From: Telluria antibiotica
Lineage (GTDB): Bacteria > Pseudomonadota > Gammaproteobacteria > Burkholderiales > Burkholderiaceae_D
NCBI RefSeq assembly: GCF_011682055.1
Contig: NZ_JAAQOM010000011.1
Location: 62,001 to 126,000 of the forward strand
Reading direction: 5' to 3'
Length of the DNA stretch: 64,000 nucleotides
Part shown: positions 56,002 through 64,000 of the stretch, one piece after another
Numbering within the stretch: position 1 is the first letter of the stretch
Layout: each line of letters starts with the position of its first letter
The notes under the pieces: generated by a model
The model's input: the letters and a program-made list of their open reading frames with translations, nothing else
What the model was told of the DNA's origin: nothing
The model's database searches: none
Position numbers and translations under genes: made by a program

Positions 56002-57582
56002 TTATGCAGCGCCGATGTACCCGTTCGCCTGGGCGAGCAGCGCGGGTTCCATGCGCGCGCTCACGCGCGTGAGGTAGCTGGCGGCCGGCGCGATGCCGGC
56101 GGCGCCCGCGCGATGCAGCCACGCGTAGGCTTCCACGAGGTCGGTCGGCACACCCTGCCCCGCCGCATACATCACGCCGAGGTTGAACTGGGCGCGCGCA
56201 TGGCCCTGGCGCGCGGCGCACAGGTACCAGAAATGGGCGGCCTCGTAGTCGCGCTCCGCGCCATGGCCGCTGTCGTGGCGCAGGCCCAGCGCGAACTGCG
56301 CGAGCGCGTGGCCCTGCTCGGCCGCCTTGCGGTACCACAGCGTCGCCTGGCGCGGATCCACGGTGCCCGTGTCGTCACGATCGAGCAGCTGCCCCAGCGC
56401 GTATTGCGCGGGCGCGTAGTCCTGGTCGGCGGCCTTGCGATACCAGTACGCGGCTTCGCGCTCGTCCTGCGGCACGCCATTGCCGCTTTCAAAACGTAGC
56501 GCGAGATCGAACTGCGCGCGCAGGTGGCCCTGTTCGGCGGCCTTGCGATACCAGTCCAGCGCGATCGCCGGGTCCTGCGCCACGCCATGGCCCGTGTCAT
56601 ACAGTTGGCCGAGGTGGTACTGCGCGCCTGCGAAGCCCTGCTCCGCGGCGAGCGCGTACCAGTGCGCGGCCTGCACAAAATCCTGCTCGACGCCCTGGCC
56701 ATGTTCATAACGCAGGCCGAGGTTGTCCTGCGCGGCGGCGTGGCCTTGCTCCGCCGCGCGCCGGAACCATGCGAGCGCCAGCTGCGGATCGCGCGCGACG
56801 CCGTGGCCCGTATCGTAGATCAGCGCGAGGTTGAACTGCGAGCTCGCGTGGCCCTGCTCTCCCGCGCGGCCATACCACAGGATCGCCTTCTCGCTGTCCT
56901 GCGGGAGGTCCTGGCCCTTGTCGTAACGGAGACCCAGGTTGAACTGCGCGGGCGCATAGCCCTGCTCCGCGGCCTTGCGGAACCAGTGGATGGCCTGCTG
57001 CACGTCGCGCGCGATGCCCTGGCCGCTGTCATATCGAAGGGCGAGATTGAACTGCGAGCGCGCGTAATTCTGTTCGGCCGCCTTCCGATACCACTCGATG
57101 GCCTGCGCGACGTCCTGGGCGACGCCCTTGCCGCCTTCGTACATCATGCCCAGATTGTGCTGCGCGCCGGGGTCGCCCTGCGCGGCCGCCTTGCCGAACC
57201 AGTGCAGCGCCTCGTGCACGTCGACCGGCGTGCCCTGTCCTTTCGCGTACAGCCACCCGAGGTTGTACTGGGCCTGCACATAGCCTTGTTCGGCCGCCTG
57301 GCGATACCAGTACAACGCCTGGCCCAGGTCCTGCGCGACACCCTGGCCCTTCTGGTACATCACACCGAGGTTGTACTGGGCCTGTTCGAGGCCGCTGCTC
57401 GCGGCCATGCGATACCACGCGACGGCCAGCTCGTAGTTGCGCGGCACGCCCTGGCCGTTCACGTACATGAAGCCCAGGCTGTGCTGGGCCGTCGCGACGC
57501 CGCGCTCGGCCAGCGCTTTCACGCGCAGGAACTCCGCCGTGTGGCGGGCCTCAAGCTCGCGGCGTGCGGCCTGGTCGGGCAT
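56002..57582 (-). CDS. Sel1-repeat protein (13 repeats)
   Basis: A 526-residue soluble protein made of 13 consecutive 36-residue Sel1 repeats (A-x-x-N-L-G-x-x-Y-x-x-G-x-G-V-x-x-D...A-x-x-W-Y-x-K-A-A-E-Q-G), from about residue 28 to 495. Sel1 repeats form a curved helical scaffold for protein partners. There is no signal peptide, so it is probably cytoplasmic. It lies 6 bases after the REC-PAS-GGDEF-EAL gene and is the last gene of a three-gene signalling operon, where it may act as an adaptor. Its stop abuts the palindromic repeat. Confidence 0.93.
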   Translation of the reverse strand: MPDQAARRELEARHTAEFLRVKALAERGVATAQHSLGFMYVNGQGVPRNYELAVAWYRMAASSGLEQAQYNLGVMYQKGQGVAQDLGQALYWYRQAAEQGYVQAQYNLGWLYAKGQGTPVDVHEALHWFGKAAAQGDPGAQHNLGMMYEGGKGVAQDVAQAIEWYRKAAEQNYARSQFNLALRYDSGQGIARDVQQAIHWFRKAAEQGYAPAQFNLGLRYDKGQDLPQDSEKAILWYGRAGEQGHASSQFNLALIYDTGHGVARDPQLALAWFRRAAEQGHAAAQDNLGLRYEHGQGVEQDFVQAAHWYALAAEQGFAGAQYHLGQLYDTGHGVAQDPAIALDWYRKAAEQGHLRAQFDLALRFESGNGVPQDEREAAYWYRKAADQDYAPAQYALGQLLDRDDTGTVDPRQATLWYRKAAEQGHALAQFALGLRHDSGHGAERDYEAAHFWYLCAARQGHARAQFNLGVMYAAGQGVPTDLVEAYAWLHRAGAAGIAPAASYLTRVSARMEPALLAQANGYIGAA

Positions 57583-57588
57583 GGCGCA

Positions 57589-59811
57589 TCAGGCCTGGAA
57601 GGCGAGGATGTTCGACGCGCCCGCCGGCAATCCCTGCGTGCGCAGCACGTCGATGAAGTGGCCCAGCGGCATCGGGCGGTGGTACAGGTAGCCCTGCATC
57701 GTCAGGCAGCCGTTCGAGCGCAGGTAGCGGGCTTGCGACTCCGTCTCCACGCCTTCCGCGATCAGGTTCAGGCCCAGGCCGCGCGCGATCGAGATGATGG
57801 CGAGGACGACCGGATAATGCCCGTGCTCGTCGTGGATCTCCTTGACGAACGACTGGTCGATCTTGATCGTGTGGACGGGGAAGCGGTGCAGGTAGGCCAG
57901 CGACGAGTAGCCGGTGCCGAAGTCGTCGATCGCCACCGACACGCCGAGCTGTCCAAGCTTGTTGAGCTGCTCGATCGCGTGCTGCGGATTGCGGATGCAG
58001 ATGTTCTCCGTGATCTCGACTTCGATCTGGCTCGGCGCGATCCCGTAGCGCACCAGCGCGCCGCGCATCTTCTCGAAAAAGTCGCCGCGGTCGAGGTATT
58101 GCGGGGACAGGTTCAGCGACAGGCGCACCTGGTTGCCGCCGATGGTCTTCCACTGCAGCATGTCGCGGCACAGCGCGCCGATCATCCAGTCGGAGATCGG
58201 CAGCATCAGGCCGTTCTCTTCGGCGAACGGCAGGAACTCGCCCGGCGAGACGATGCCGCGCGTCGGATGGTTCCAGCGCATCAGCGCCTCGGCGCCGACG
58301 ATGCGGCCGCTGATGGCGTCGATCTGCGGCTGGTAGTACATCTCCAGCTCTTCGTTCTCGAGCGCGCGCCGCAGGCTCTGCTCCAGCGCGATCTTCTGGT
58401 GCGACACGTCCTGCATCGACGGGTCGTAGAACGCGTGGCCGTTCTTGCCCTGGCCCTTGATCTGGTACATGGCGATGTCGGCGTGGCGCAGCAGCTCGTC
58501 GATCGATTCGCCGTGCACCGGATACACCGCGATGCCGATCGATGCCGAGATGTGGACGGCGTGGCCGTCCAGGTCGAACGGCGCCTGCAGCACCTCGAGG
58601 AATTTGTCGGCCACCATGCGCGCGTCGTCGCGGTCGCGCAGTTCCGGCAGCACGATCGTGAATTCGTCGCCGCCCTGGCGCGCGAGCGTGTCGCCCTTGC
58701 GCAGGCATTCCTTCAGGCGGCCCGCGGCCTGCTGCAGCAGCTCGTCGCCCTTCACGTGGCCCAGCGTGTCGTTCACGAGCTTGAAGCGGTCCAGGTCGAT
58801 GAACATCACGGCGAGTTCGGTCTGCTTGCGCTTGGCCTGGATGACGGCGAGGCCCAGGCGGTCCTTGAACAGGATGCGGTTCGGCAGGTCGGTCAGGATG
58901 TCGTGATAGGCCTGGTACGAGATCACTTCTTCCGCGCGCTTGCGGTCCGTGATGTCGCGCGCGACGCCGTAGGTGCCGTAGAACTCGAGCTTGCGCACTT
59001 CCTGGTCGGGCACGTGCATGCCGATGGCGTTCAGCGAGATCGTCATCAGCGTATTGTTGAACGTGCGTTCCTGGTTCGAACCCGCGTGGCACTTCAGGCG
59101 CAGCTCGACGTTGCGCGACGCCCGTTCGTCGACGCGGCGCTCGTTGAACACGTAGCGCGCGCGCTCCAGGTCTTCGTCGTGCACGAGGATCGAGTAATGC
59201 TGGCCGATGAGTTCTTCGCGCTTGTAGCCGAGCAGCTGGTACGCGCGGTCGTTGATGAAGGTGAACTTGCCTTCGTGGTTCAGCGTGTAGATGATGTCCG
59301 GCGACGAGTCGACCAGGTAGCGGTACATCTTCTCCGAGTTTTCCAGCTGGTTCGCGATGCGTGCGTTGGCCTCTTCCAGGCGGCGCTGCTTCAGCGCGTT
59401 CGCCACGGTCTTCAGCAGCTCCTCGCGGCTGTACGGCTTGCGCAGGTAGTCGTAGGCGCCCCGTTTCAGCGCGCCGATCGCGGCGTCGATGCCGACCTCG
59501 CCGCTCATCACGATCACGTCCGATTCGATGCCTTTCTCGTTGATGAAATCCATGATCTCGTGGCCGCCGATGTCGGGGAGGCGCAGGTCGAGCAGCACGA
59601 GGTCGAAGCGCAGGCGCGACAGCTGCGCGAGCGCTTCGCTGCCGGTGGACGCCGTGACGAGCTGGTAGCCGCGGCCCTGCAGCAGTTCGTACAGGGAAGC
59701 GAGCAGGCGGGGTTCGTCGTCGACGAGCAGGAGTCGGGGCTGGTCGTTGCCGAGCGACGCTTGCGCGTCGTGGGGGCTGGACGACGGGGCGCTGGCGGAG
59801 AATGGATTCAT
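57589..59811 (-). CDS. REC-PAS-GGDEF-EAL response regulator
   Basis: A 740-residue cytoplasmic protein. REC (about 20-135, LVLLDLRLPDIGG) is followed by a coiled coil, PAS (about 165-285), GGDEF (about 300-465, motif GGDEF near 380, ARQGGDEFTIVLP) and EAL (about 480-735, AEALMRWNHP near 507, DDFGTGYSSLAYL). Both enzymatic motifs look intact. Phosphorylation of the receiver by a kinase should adjust c-di-GMP output. The histidine kinase encoded 7 bases upstream is the obvious partner. The start at 59811 has AAGG upstream. Confidence 0.93.
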   Translation of the reverse strand: MNPFSASAPSSSPHDAQASLGNDQPRLLLVDDEPRLLASLYELLQGRGYQLVTASTGSEALAQLSRLRFDLVLLDLRLPDIGGHEIMDFINEKGIESDVIVMSGEVGIDAAIGALKRGAYDYLRKPYSREELLKTVANALKQRRLEEANARIANQLENSEKMYRYLVDSSPDIIYTLNHEGKFTFINDRAYQLLGYKREELIGQHYSILVHDEDLERARYVFNERRVDERASRNVELRLKCHAGSNQERTFNNTLMTISLNAIGMHVPDQEVRKLEFYGTYGVARDITDRKRAEEVISYQAYHDILTDLPNRILFKDRLGLAVIQAKRKQTELAVMFIDLDRFKLVNDTLGHVKGDELLQQAAGRLKECLRKGDTLARQGGDEFTIVLPELRDRDDARMVADKFLEVLQAPFDLDGHAVHISASIGIAVYPVHGESIDELLRHADIAMYQIKGQGKNGHAFYDPSMQDVSHQKIALEQSLRRALENEELEMYYQPQIDAISGRIVGAEALMRWNHPTRGIVSPGEFLPFAEENGLMLPISDWMIGALCRDMLQWKTIGGNQVRLSLNLSPQYLDRGDFFEKMRGALVRYGIAPSQIEVEITENICIRNPQHAIEQLNKLGQLGVSVAIDDFGTGYSSLAYLHRFPVHTIKIDQSFVKEIHDEHGHYPVVLAIISIARGLGLNLIAEGVETESQARYLRSNGCLTMQGYLYHRPMPLGHFIDVLRTQGLPAGASNILAFQA

Positions 59812-59818
59812 TGTTGCC

Positions 59819-62020
59819 TTATACGGATCCAAGCGCGCGCACCGGCGAAGCGGCCGGGGCGCCGGCGCCGGCATGCGCCGGCAGCAGGATTTCAAAACTG
59901 GTGCCGGTCGTGCCGCTGCGGCAGGCGATATGCCCGTTCAGCTTCTTGACCAGGCTGTGCACGATCGACAAACCGAGGCCGTGGTGCGGCCCTTCCTTGG
60001 TGCTCTTCACGGCCGAGAACAGGTTCGCCAGCACGTCGCGCGACAGGCCCGGGCCGGTGTCGGAGACGACCAGTTCCAGGTACAGCCTGCGTTCGCGGTT
60101 CACGTGGCCGCGGTTGGCGATCTCGATGCGGCCACCGCTGGCGGACAACGCCTCGATCGCGTTCTTCACGAGGTTCACGAGGATCTGCTTGAGGATGTCC
60201 GGGTCGCCCTCGATGCGCCCCGCGTCGTCGGGCATGCTGACGACGATCTCCACGTTCGACGGGACGAAATTCGTCGTGCGGAACAGGCGCAGCACGTCGT
60301 CCACGACTTTCGCCACGTCCGCCGCCGGCACGCCGCCTTCGATATTCGCCGTAGCGATGGCCGGCTGGATCTGCGTCAGACTGCCCACCAGCTGGCCGAC
60401 GCGGTCGATCTCCTCGTTCAGGATCGACAGCTCGGCGCTGACCGGTTCCTGGCGTTCCAGCTTGCTGTCCAGGACCGACAGGTAGTTCTTGATGATCGAG
60501 AGCGGGTTGTTCACTTCGTGTACGACGCGGCGCGACGCCTCGCGGTATTCCTCCGCGACGTGGGCCAATTGACGGCGCGCGTGGCCCCGTTCCGACAGCG
60601 CAGTCTCCAGCGCGCCCGCGGCTTGCGCGCCGAACGCCTGCAGGAAGCGCTCGCGCTTCTGGCACGCCGGCAGCTGCCAGCCCGCCACGCCGCCCACCAG
60701 CACGCCGAGGCAGCGCGCGCCTGCGACGAGCGGCAGGCACACGAGCGATTCCGTGCCGAGCATGCGCAGCAGCTGTTCTTCCGCCAGGCCGAGCGGACGA
60801 CCGTCGCGGCGGATGAAGCCCAGCTTCCTGTCCAGAGCGGCCTGCGCGACGGCGCCGCCCTTCGCCAGCGGGATCGTGAATTCGGCGATGCGCTGCTGGT
60901 TCACCGTCGGCGCGCCGACGAGCGCTTGCCCGGTCGGATTCTCCAGCAGCACGACGGCGTTCTCGAAATCGAACAGGATGCGCGCCGAACGCGTCATCGC
61001 TTCCAGCAGGCCGCTTTCTCCACCATTGCCTTGCTGGCGCGTGAACATCTGGCCGACTTCCGACACGAGCACCAGGTTGCGCACTTCTTCCGACAGGCGC
61101 TGCTGCACGGGATCGACGGGCGGCGGCGGCGCGAACGCGGCCGGCACCGGCAGATCGTCGGCGCCCGCGAGGTCGATGCCGAGGTGGATGGCGGCCTTCT
61201 CGACCTGGCGCGCGGCGAGGCCCAGCAATTCGTCGGGCGCGTCCGGATCGAGGCCGCACAGCCCGCGCGCCTCGTCGACGAGCGCCTCGTCGTTCGCATG
61301 GCTGGACAGCACGTGCGCGACGCGTACGATGCGGATCAACGGATGCGCCGCTTCGAGGCGCTCGCTCGGCTCATGGTGGTACAGGACGGAGTCGGCGAGG
61401 AAGGAATCGAGCTGCCAGCGTTCGATCAGCCAGGCGCCCGCTTCCGCGTGCGTGATCTGCAGGGTGCGCTGCTCGACGGCGCACAGGTCCTCGTCGTCGA
61501 GCGCCGTGAAGTTGAACGCGTATTCCTTCGGCGCCGTCGCCAGCAGCGCGAGGCGGCCGACGTTGTGCAGCAGGCCCGCCAGGTACGCCTCTTCCGGCTG
61601 CGCGTAGTCGATGCGGCGCGCCACTTCGCGCGCCAGCACCGCCGCCATCAGCGAATTCTTCCAGAACGCGCGCAAGTCGGTGGCGCCGGAATTCGGGAAG
61701 CTGTTGAAGGTCTGGAAGACGGAGTCGCTGATGACCAGCGTCTTGATCATGTCCGTGCCCAGCGCCACCATCGCCTGCTCCAGGTTCGGCTGGCGGCTGT
61801 TGCGGTGGTACGCGGAGCTCGTGGCGACCGCGAGGATCTTCCCCGTCATGCCCGCGTCCTTCGCCACCAGCGCAGCCAGTTCCGGCATGCCCAGATCGTC
61901 CGCCTGCAGATGCGCAAGCAGCTTGATGAGGATCTGCGGCATGGCCGGCAGTCGCGCGATCAGCAGGCGATTGCGGATGTCCTGATCTGGTTGATGTATG
62001 GATTCAAGCACGGCCGCCAA
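59819..62020 (-). CDS. HDOD-GAF-histidine kinase
   Basis: A cytoplasmic protein of about 733 residues. The N-terminal HDOD domain (about 15-215) shows LPAMPQILIKLLAHLQADDLG and AYLAGLLHNVGRLALLA. A GAF-like domain (about 290-440) follows, then a HisKA domain with phospho-His near residue 501 (VVHEVNNPLSIIKNYL) and an HATPase domain (NLVKNAIEAL, DTGPGLSRD, GLGLSIVHSLVKKLNG). HDOD plus kinase is rare and links a possible second-messenger or nucleotide input to phosphorylation. The start is a TTG at 62020, with GTG at 62011 as alternative; an in-frame stop lies just upstream. It is the first gene of the HDOD-kinase, REC-GGDEF-EAL, Sel1 operon. Confidence 0.87.
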   Translation of the reverse strand: MAAVLESIHQPDQDIRNRLLIARLPAMPQILIKLLAHLQADDLGMPELAALVAKDAGMTGKILAVATSSAYHRNSRQPNLEQAMVALGTDMIKTLVISDSVFQTFNSFPNSGATDLRAFWKNSLMAAVLAREVARRIDYAQPEEAYLAGLLHNVGRLALLATAPKEYAFNFTALDDEDLCAVEQRTLQITHAEAGAWLIERWQLDSFLADSVLYHHEPSERLEAAHPLIRIVRVAHVLSSHANDEALVDEARGLCGLDPDAPDELLGLAARQVEKAAIHLGIDLAGADDLPVPAAFAPPPPVDPVQQRLSEEVRNLVLVSEVGQMFTRQQGNGGESGLLEAMTRSARILFDFENAVVLLENPTGQALVGAPTVNQQRIAEFTIPLAKGGAVAQAALDRKLGFIRRDGRPLGLAEEQLLRMLGTESLVCLPLVAGARCLGVLVGGVAGWQLPACQKRERFLQAFGAQAAGALETALSERGHARRQLAHVAEEYREASRRVVHEVNNPLSIIKNYLSVLDSKLERQEPVSAELSILNEEIDRVGQLVGSLTQIQPAIATANIEGGVPAADVAKVVDDVLRLFRTTNFVPSNVEIVVSMPDDAGRIEGDPDILKQILVNLVKNAIEALSASGGRIEIANRGHVNRERRLYLELVVSDTGPGLSRDVLANLFSAVKSTKEGPHHGLGLSIVHSLVKKLNGHIACRSGTTGTSFEILLPAHAGAGAPAASPVRALGSV

Positions 62021-62286
62021 CTTGTTTTATAGGTGATGGCCGCCTCCCCTGCGGGGGCTGCCACAGCGTTCGTTTTCGCGGTCCCTGGAACAGGAAAGTT
62101 ATTACATCGTTATTCCAGGCATGAAAAACTTATCTTAGCATATATACATTTCTGGCCGGGAACAATATTTCCCTTTAAAATTGATGCGTTTTAGAGTCAA
62201 AATTCAGCCAAGGCGTATTGACAAAGCGCAGATTAGAAGTAGAAATTTAGCATTTATTCATCGCTCGCATCATTACAACTTCACGC
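62021..62286. other. AT-rich intergenic region before the HDOD-kinase operon
   Basis: This 266-bp gap is clearly more AT-rich than its neighbours. It contains CTCCCCTGCGGGGG near 62044-62057 (hairpin) and an extended -10-like TATGCTAAGAT on the minus strand. It probably holds the operon promoter. No gene is seen in it, and the short plus-strand frame here has no support. Confidence 0.35.
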
Positions 62287-63561
62287 TCAAGCCAACGCCT
62301 TGTACCGGCGATATTGACGGGATGTCAACCAGCACGCCAGCGACGCCAGCGCGAACGCAGCCTGGCCGAGCGCCATCGCCAGCACGGAATCCGTGAGCGC
62401 CGGCGCGATGATGCCAGCCACCAGCGCGCCCATCAACGTCGTCACGAACGACTGGCACGACGCGACGGTGCCGCGGATGTGCGGGAACAGGTCGAGCGCG
62501 AGCAAGGTGGCGCTCGGGTTGATGATGGAACTGCCGAAGTTATAGAAGAACATGGGCAGCACGGTCCACGGCAGCGCCGGCGGCAGCACGGCATGGTACG
62601 CGACGCTGCCCGTGACGGCGGCCAGCATGAACGCGTAGCCGATGCCGATCTGGCGCGAGAACGTCATGCGTCCCGCCAGCCGGTTGGCGGCGAGCGCGCC
62701 GAGGAAGATGCCGCTCACGGCCGGCACGAACAGCCACGCGAACTGCGACGGCCCGAGATGCAGGTGCACGGGCAGCAGCACGGGCGCGCCCGCGATGAAC
62801 AGGAACATGCCGCCGAAGTTGAAGGCGACGATCCCGGACTTCATCTGGAACAGCACGGAGCTGAAGATGTCCCAGTAGTTACGCGCGAGGAAGCGCGGGT
62901 TGAACGGCTGGCGGCGCTCCACCGGTATCGTCTCCGGCAGGTGCTGCCAGCACACCCACCAGAGCGCGATGGAGAACGCGAGCAGGCCGAGGAAGATCGA
63001 ACGCCAGTCGAACGCGGACACGACCCAGCCGCCCAGCACGGGCGCGATCGCGGGGGCGATGGAAAAAATCATCGTCACCATCGACAGCAGGCGCGCGGCC
63101 GGCGCGTCCGAATACAGGTCGCGGATGATCGCCCGGCCCACGACGACGCCCGCACCGGCCGAGACGCCCTGCATGATGCGGAAGACCCACAGGTAGTGCA
63201 CGGAATGCGCGGACGCGCAGCCGAGCGTGCCGACCGCGAACACGATCAAACCGACGAGGACCACGTTGCGCCGCCCGAACGCATCCGACAGCGCGCCGTG
63301 CCACAGCGCCATCACGGCGAATGCCAGCATGTACGCCGTCAGCGTCTGCTGCACTTCCAGTCCGGTCGCGTTCAAGGACGCCTGGATCGCGGGGAACGCG
63401 GGCAGGTAGGCGTCGACGGAGAACGGGCCGAGCATCGACAGCGCGGCCAGCAGGGTCGCGAGGCCGCCCGCGGACAGCATCGCGATCTTGCGCGGCGCCG
63501 GCAGCGGGACGGGGAGGACGGGGTCTTTCGGCAGATTGTCCGGTTCGGGTTCGGGCAGCAT
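62287..63561 (-). CDS. Bcr/CflA-type multidrug efflux MFS transporter
   Basis: A 424-residue MFS drug exporter with 12 membrane segments. The N-terminal 25 residues are hydrophilic and Pro-rich. LSMLGPFSVDAYLPAFPAI and ALSDAFGRRNVVLVGL (motif A) fit the Bcr/CflA group that exports bicyclomycin, chloramphenicol or sulfonamides. FRIMQGVSAGAGVVVGRAIIRDLY is motif C-like and typical. It follows the rlmL-like gene by 3 bases in the same direction, so co-transcribed, an arrangement without obvious functional link. Confidence 0.9.
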   Translation of the reverse strand: MLPEPEPDNLPKDPVLPVPLPAPRKIAMLSAGGLATLLAALSMLGPFSVDAYLPAFPAIQASLNATGLEVQQTLTAYMLAFAVMALWHGALSDAFGRRNVVLVGLIVFAVGTLGCASAHSVHYLWVFRIMQGVSAGAGVVVGRAIIRDLYSDAPAARLLSMVTMIFSIAPAIAPVLGGWVVSAFDWRSIFLGLLAFSIALWWVCWQHLPETIPVERRQPFNPRFLARNYWDIFSSVLFQMKSGIVAFNFGGMFLFIAGAPVLLPVHLHLGPSQFAWLFVPAVSGIFLGALAANRLAGRMTFSRQIGIGYAFMLAAVTGSVAYHAVLPPALPWTVLPMFFYNFGSSIINPSATLLALDLFPHIRGTVASCQSFVTTLMGALVAGIIAPALTDSVLAMALGQAAFALASLACWLTSRQYRRYKALA

Positions 63562-63564
63562 TGT

Positions 63565-64000
63565 TTAGTCTTCTTTCGGTTTCGCAGGGTCGAGCTGTGA
63601 TGAGCGCCGGTTGAACCCCGCGACCATGTCGAAGCGGAACAGCCGGCATTCGAGGGCGCCGTTGAAGAACGGGGTCTTGCGCGATTCCTTCAAGCGCAGC
63701 ATCTTGGGCAGGCCCAGGTCGGCCGTGAACAGGTACACGGTCCAGCCGGCGAAGCGCTGCTTCAGCGTGGCGGACAGCTGCTGGTAGAAGCCGACGGCCA
63801 TCTCGTCCTGCGGGATCGTGGAATCGCCGCGCACGCCGATCCGCTCGCCGTACGGCGGGTTCGTCAGCAGGATGCCTGGTGTCGCGACGGGCGGCTGCAC
63901 CTGCTGCGCCTCGATCTGCTTCAGCGGCACGTCGAACAGGATGCCGGCCGAGCGCAGGTTATGGCGCGTCATCGCGACCATGTCGCCGGAGATGTCGGAG
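63565..64000 (-). CDS. rlmL: rRNA large subunit guanine-N2 methyltransferase-like protein, C-terminal part
   Basis: The gene is cut by the window end, so only its last 145 codons are seen. The frame shows SDISGDMVAMTRHNLRSAG-type residues and the catalytic N-P-P-Y motif in LLTNPPYGERIG, as in RlmL/RlmKL-type N2-guanine methyltransferases of 23S rRNA. The C-terminus lacks the RlmK half, so it is the short single-domain form common in betaproteobacteria, or a related Class I RNA methyltransferase. It is upstream of the MFS gene by 3 bases. Confidence 0.8.
   Translation of the reverse strand, partial: SDISGDMVAMTRHNLRSAGILFDVPLKQIEAQQVQPPVATPGILLTNPPYGERIGVRGDSTIPQDEMAVGFYQQLSATLKQRFAGWTVYLFTADLGLPKMLRLKESRKTPFFNGALECRLFRFDMVAGFNRRSSQLDPAKPKED

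Noticed and set aside
56524-59949. A 1141-codon plus-strand frame opposite the Sel1 and GGDEF-EAL genes
   Set aside because: It is the antisense shadow of two strongly supported genes and arises from high GC content; its composition (Arg/Ala/Val-rich without domains) is not protein-like.

Overview
The window is high-GC DNA with the gene content and gene order of a betaproteobacterium of the Burkholderiales. It is most likely Oxalobacteraceae, in the Massilia/Telluria/Duganella neighbourhood. Supporting blocks are pcnB-folK with panB nearby, nadK-recN, hemH with grpE-dnaK-dnaJ, and pcm-rhodanese-tolC. Other support comes from a PEP-CTERM protein remnant, many c-di-GMP and two-component proteins, and a GC-rich palindromic repeat scattered between genes. 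The genus is an inference. No prophage, plasmid, transposase or CRISPR array is visible. This is a chromosomal core segment with accessory signalling genes.

Layout. 1-4.0 kb: end of pcnB, folK, an SLC13-type permease, panB and thpR. 4.1-6.0 kb: an MFS transporter with a DeoR-type regulator. 6.2-11.3 kb: a REC-REC-histidine kinase protein, a solitary glutamine-synthetase-like ligase and a LytS/LytR-type pair. 11.5-20.5 kb: a polyamine/GABA catabolic region (puuC-like dehydrogenase, sodium:solute symporter, class III aminotransferase, puuA-like ligase, puuD, gabD) that should take putrescine-type amines to succinate. 20.6-29.9 kb: a MazG-like pyrophosphohydrolase, carbonic anhydrase, dnaJ, dnaK, grpE, hemH, recN and nadK. 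Strong sigma-32 promoters precede grpE and dnaK, and a LexA box precedes nadK-recN. 30.0-33.6 kb: a DUF3667 membrane protein, then a small hydrophilic protein, a sorbosone-dehydrogenase-like protein and an OsmC-like protein in overlapping order, then gloA. 33.7-36.9 kb: pcm-rhodanese-tolC and a TetR regulator. 37.0-42.2 kb: a YkgJ-type protein, uppP, recQ, trmB and an aspartoacylase-family protein.

42.3-48.6 kb: a GGDEF-EAL protein, a response regulator, a hybrid kinase, a broken PEP-CTERM gene and tRNA-Gly(CCC). 48.9-55.0 kb: serine acetyltransferase, two tandem TraB/GumN-like paralogues that lack the family's histidine motifs but share an upstream element, and a UdgX/radical-SAM DNA repair pair behind a perfect LexA box. 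55.1-62.0 kb: an RsbQ-like hydrolase, then a signalling operon of HDOD-GAF-histidine kinase, REC-PAS-GGDEF-EAL protein and a 13-repeat Sel1 protein. 62.3-64 kb: a Bcr/CflA-type efflux pump and the end of an rlmL-like methyltransferase.

The most striking non-coding signal is a palindromic repeat of the form GTAGGGTGGGC-N7-GCCCACGCG. It has 26 units in 11 clusters. Ten of the 12 convergent gene junctions carry it, it is never seen in a divergent promoter region, and its core varies in a compensatory way that keeps a hairpin. The most interesting coding system is the LexA-boxed radical SAM plus UdgX operon.
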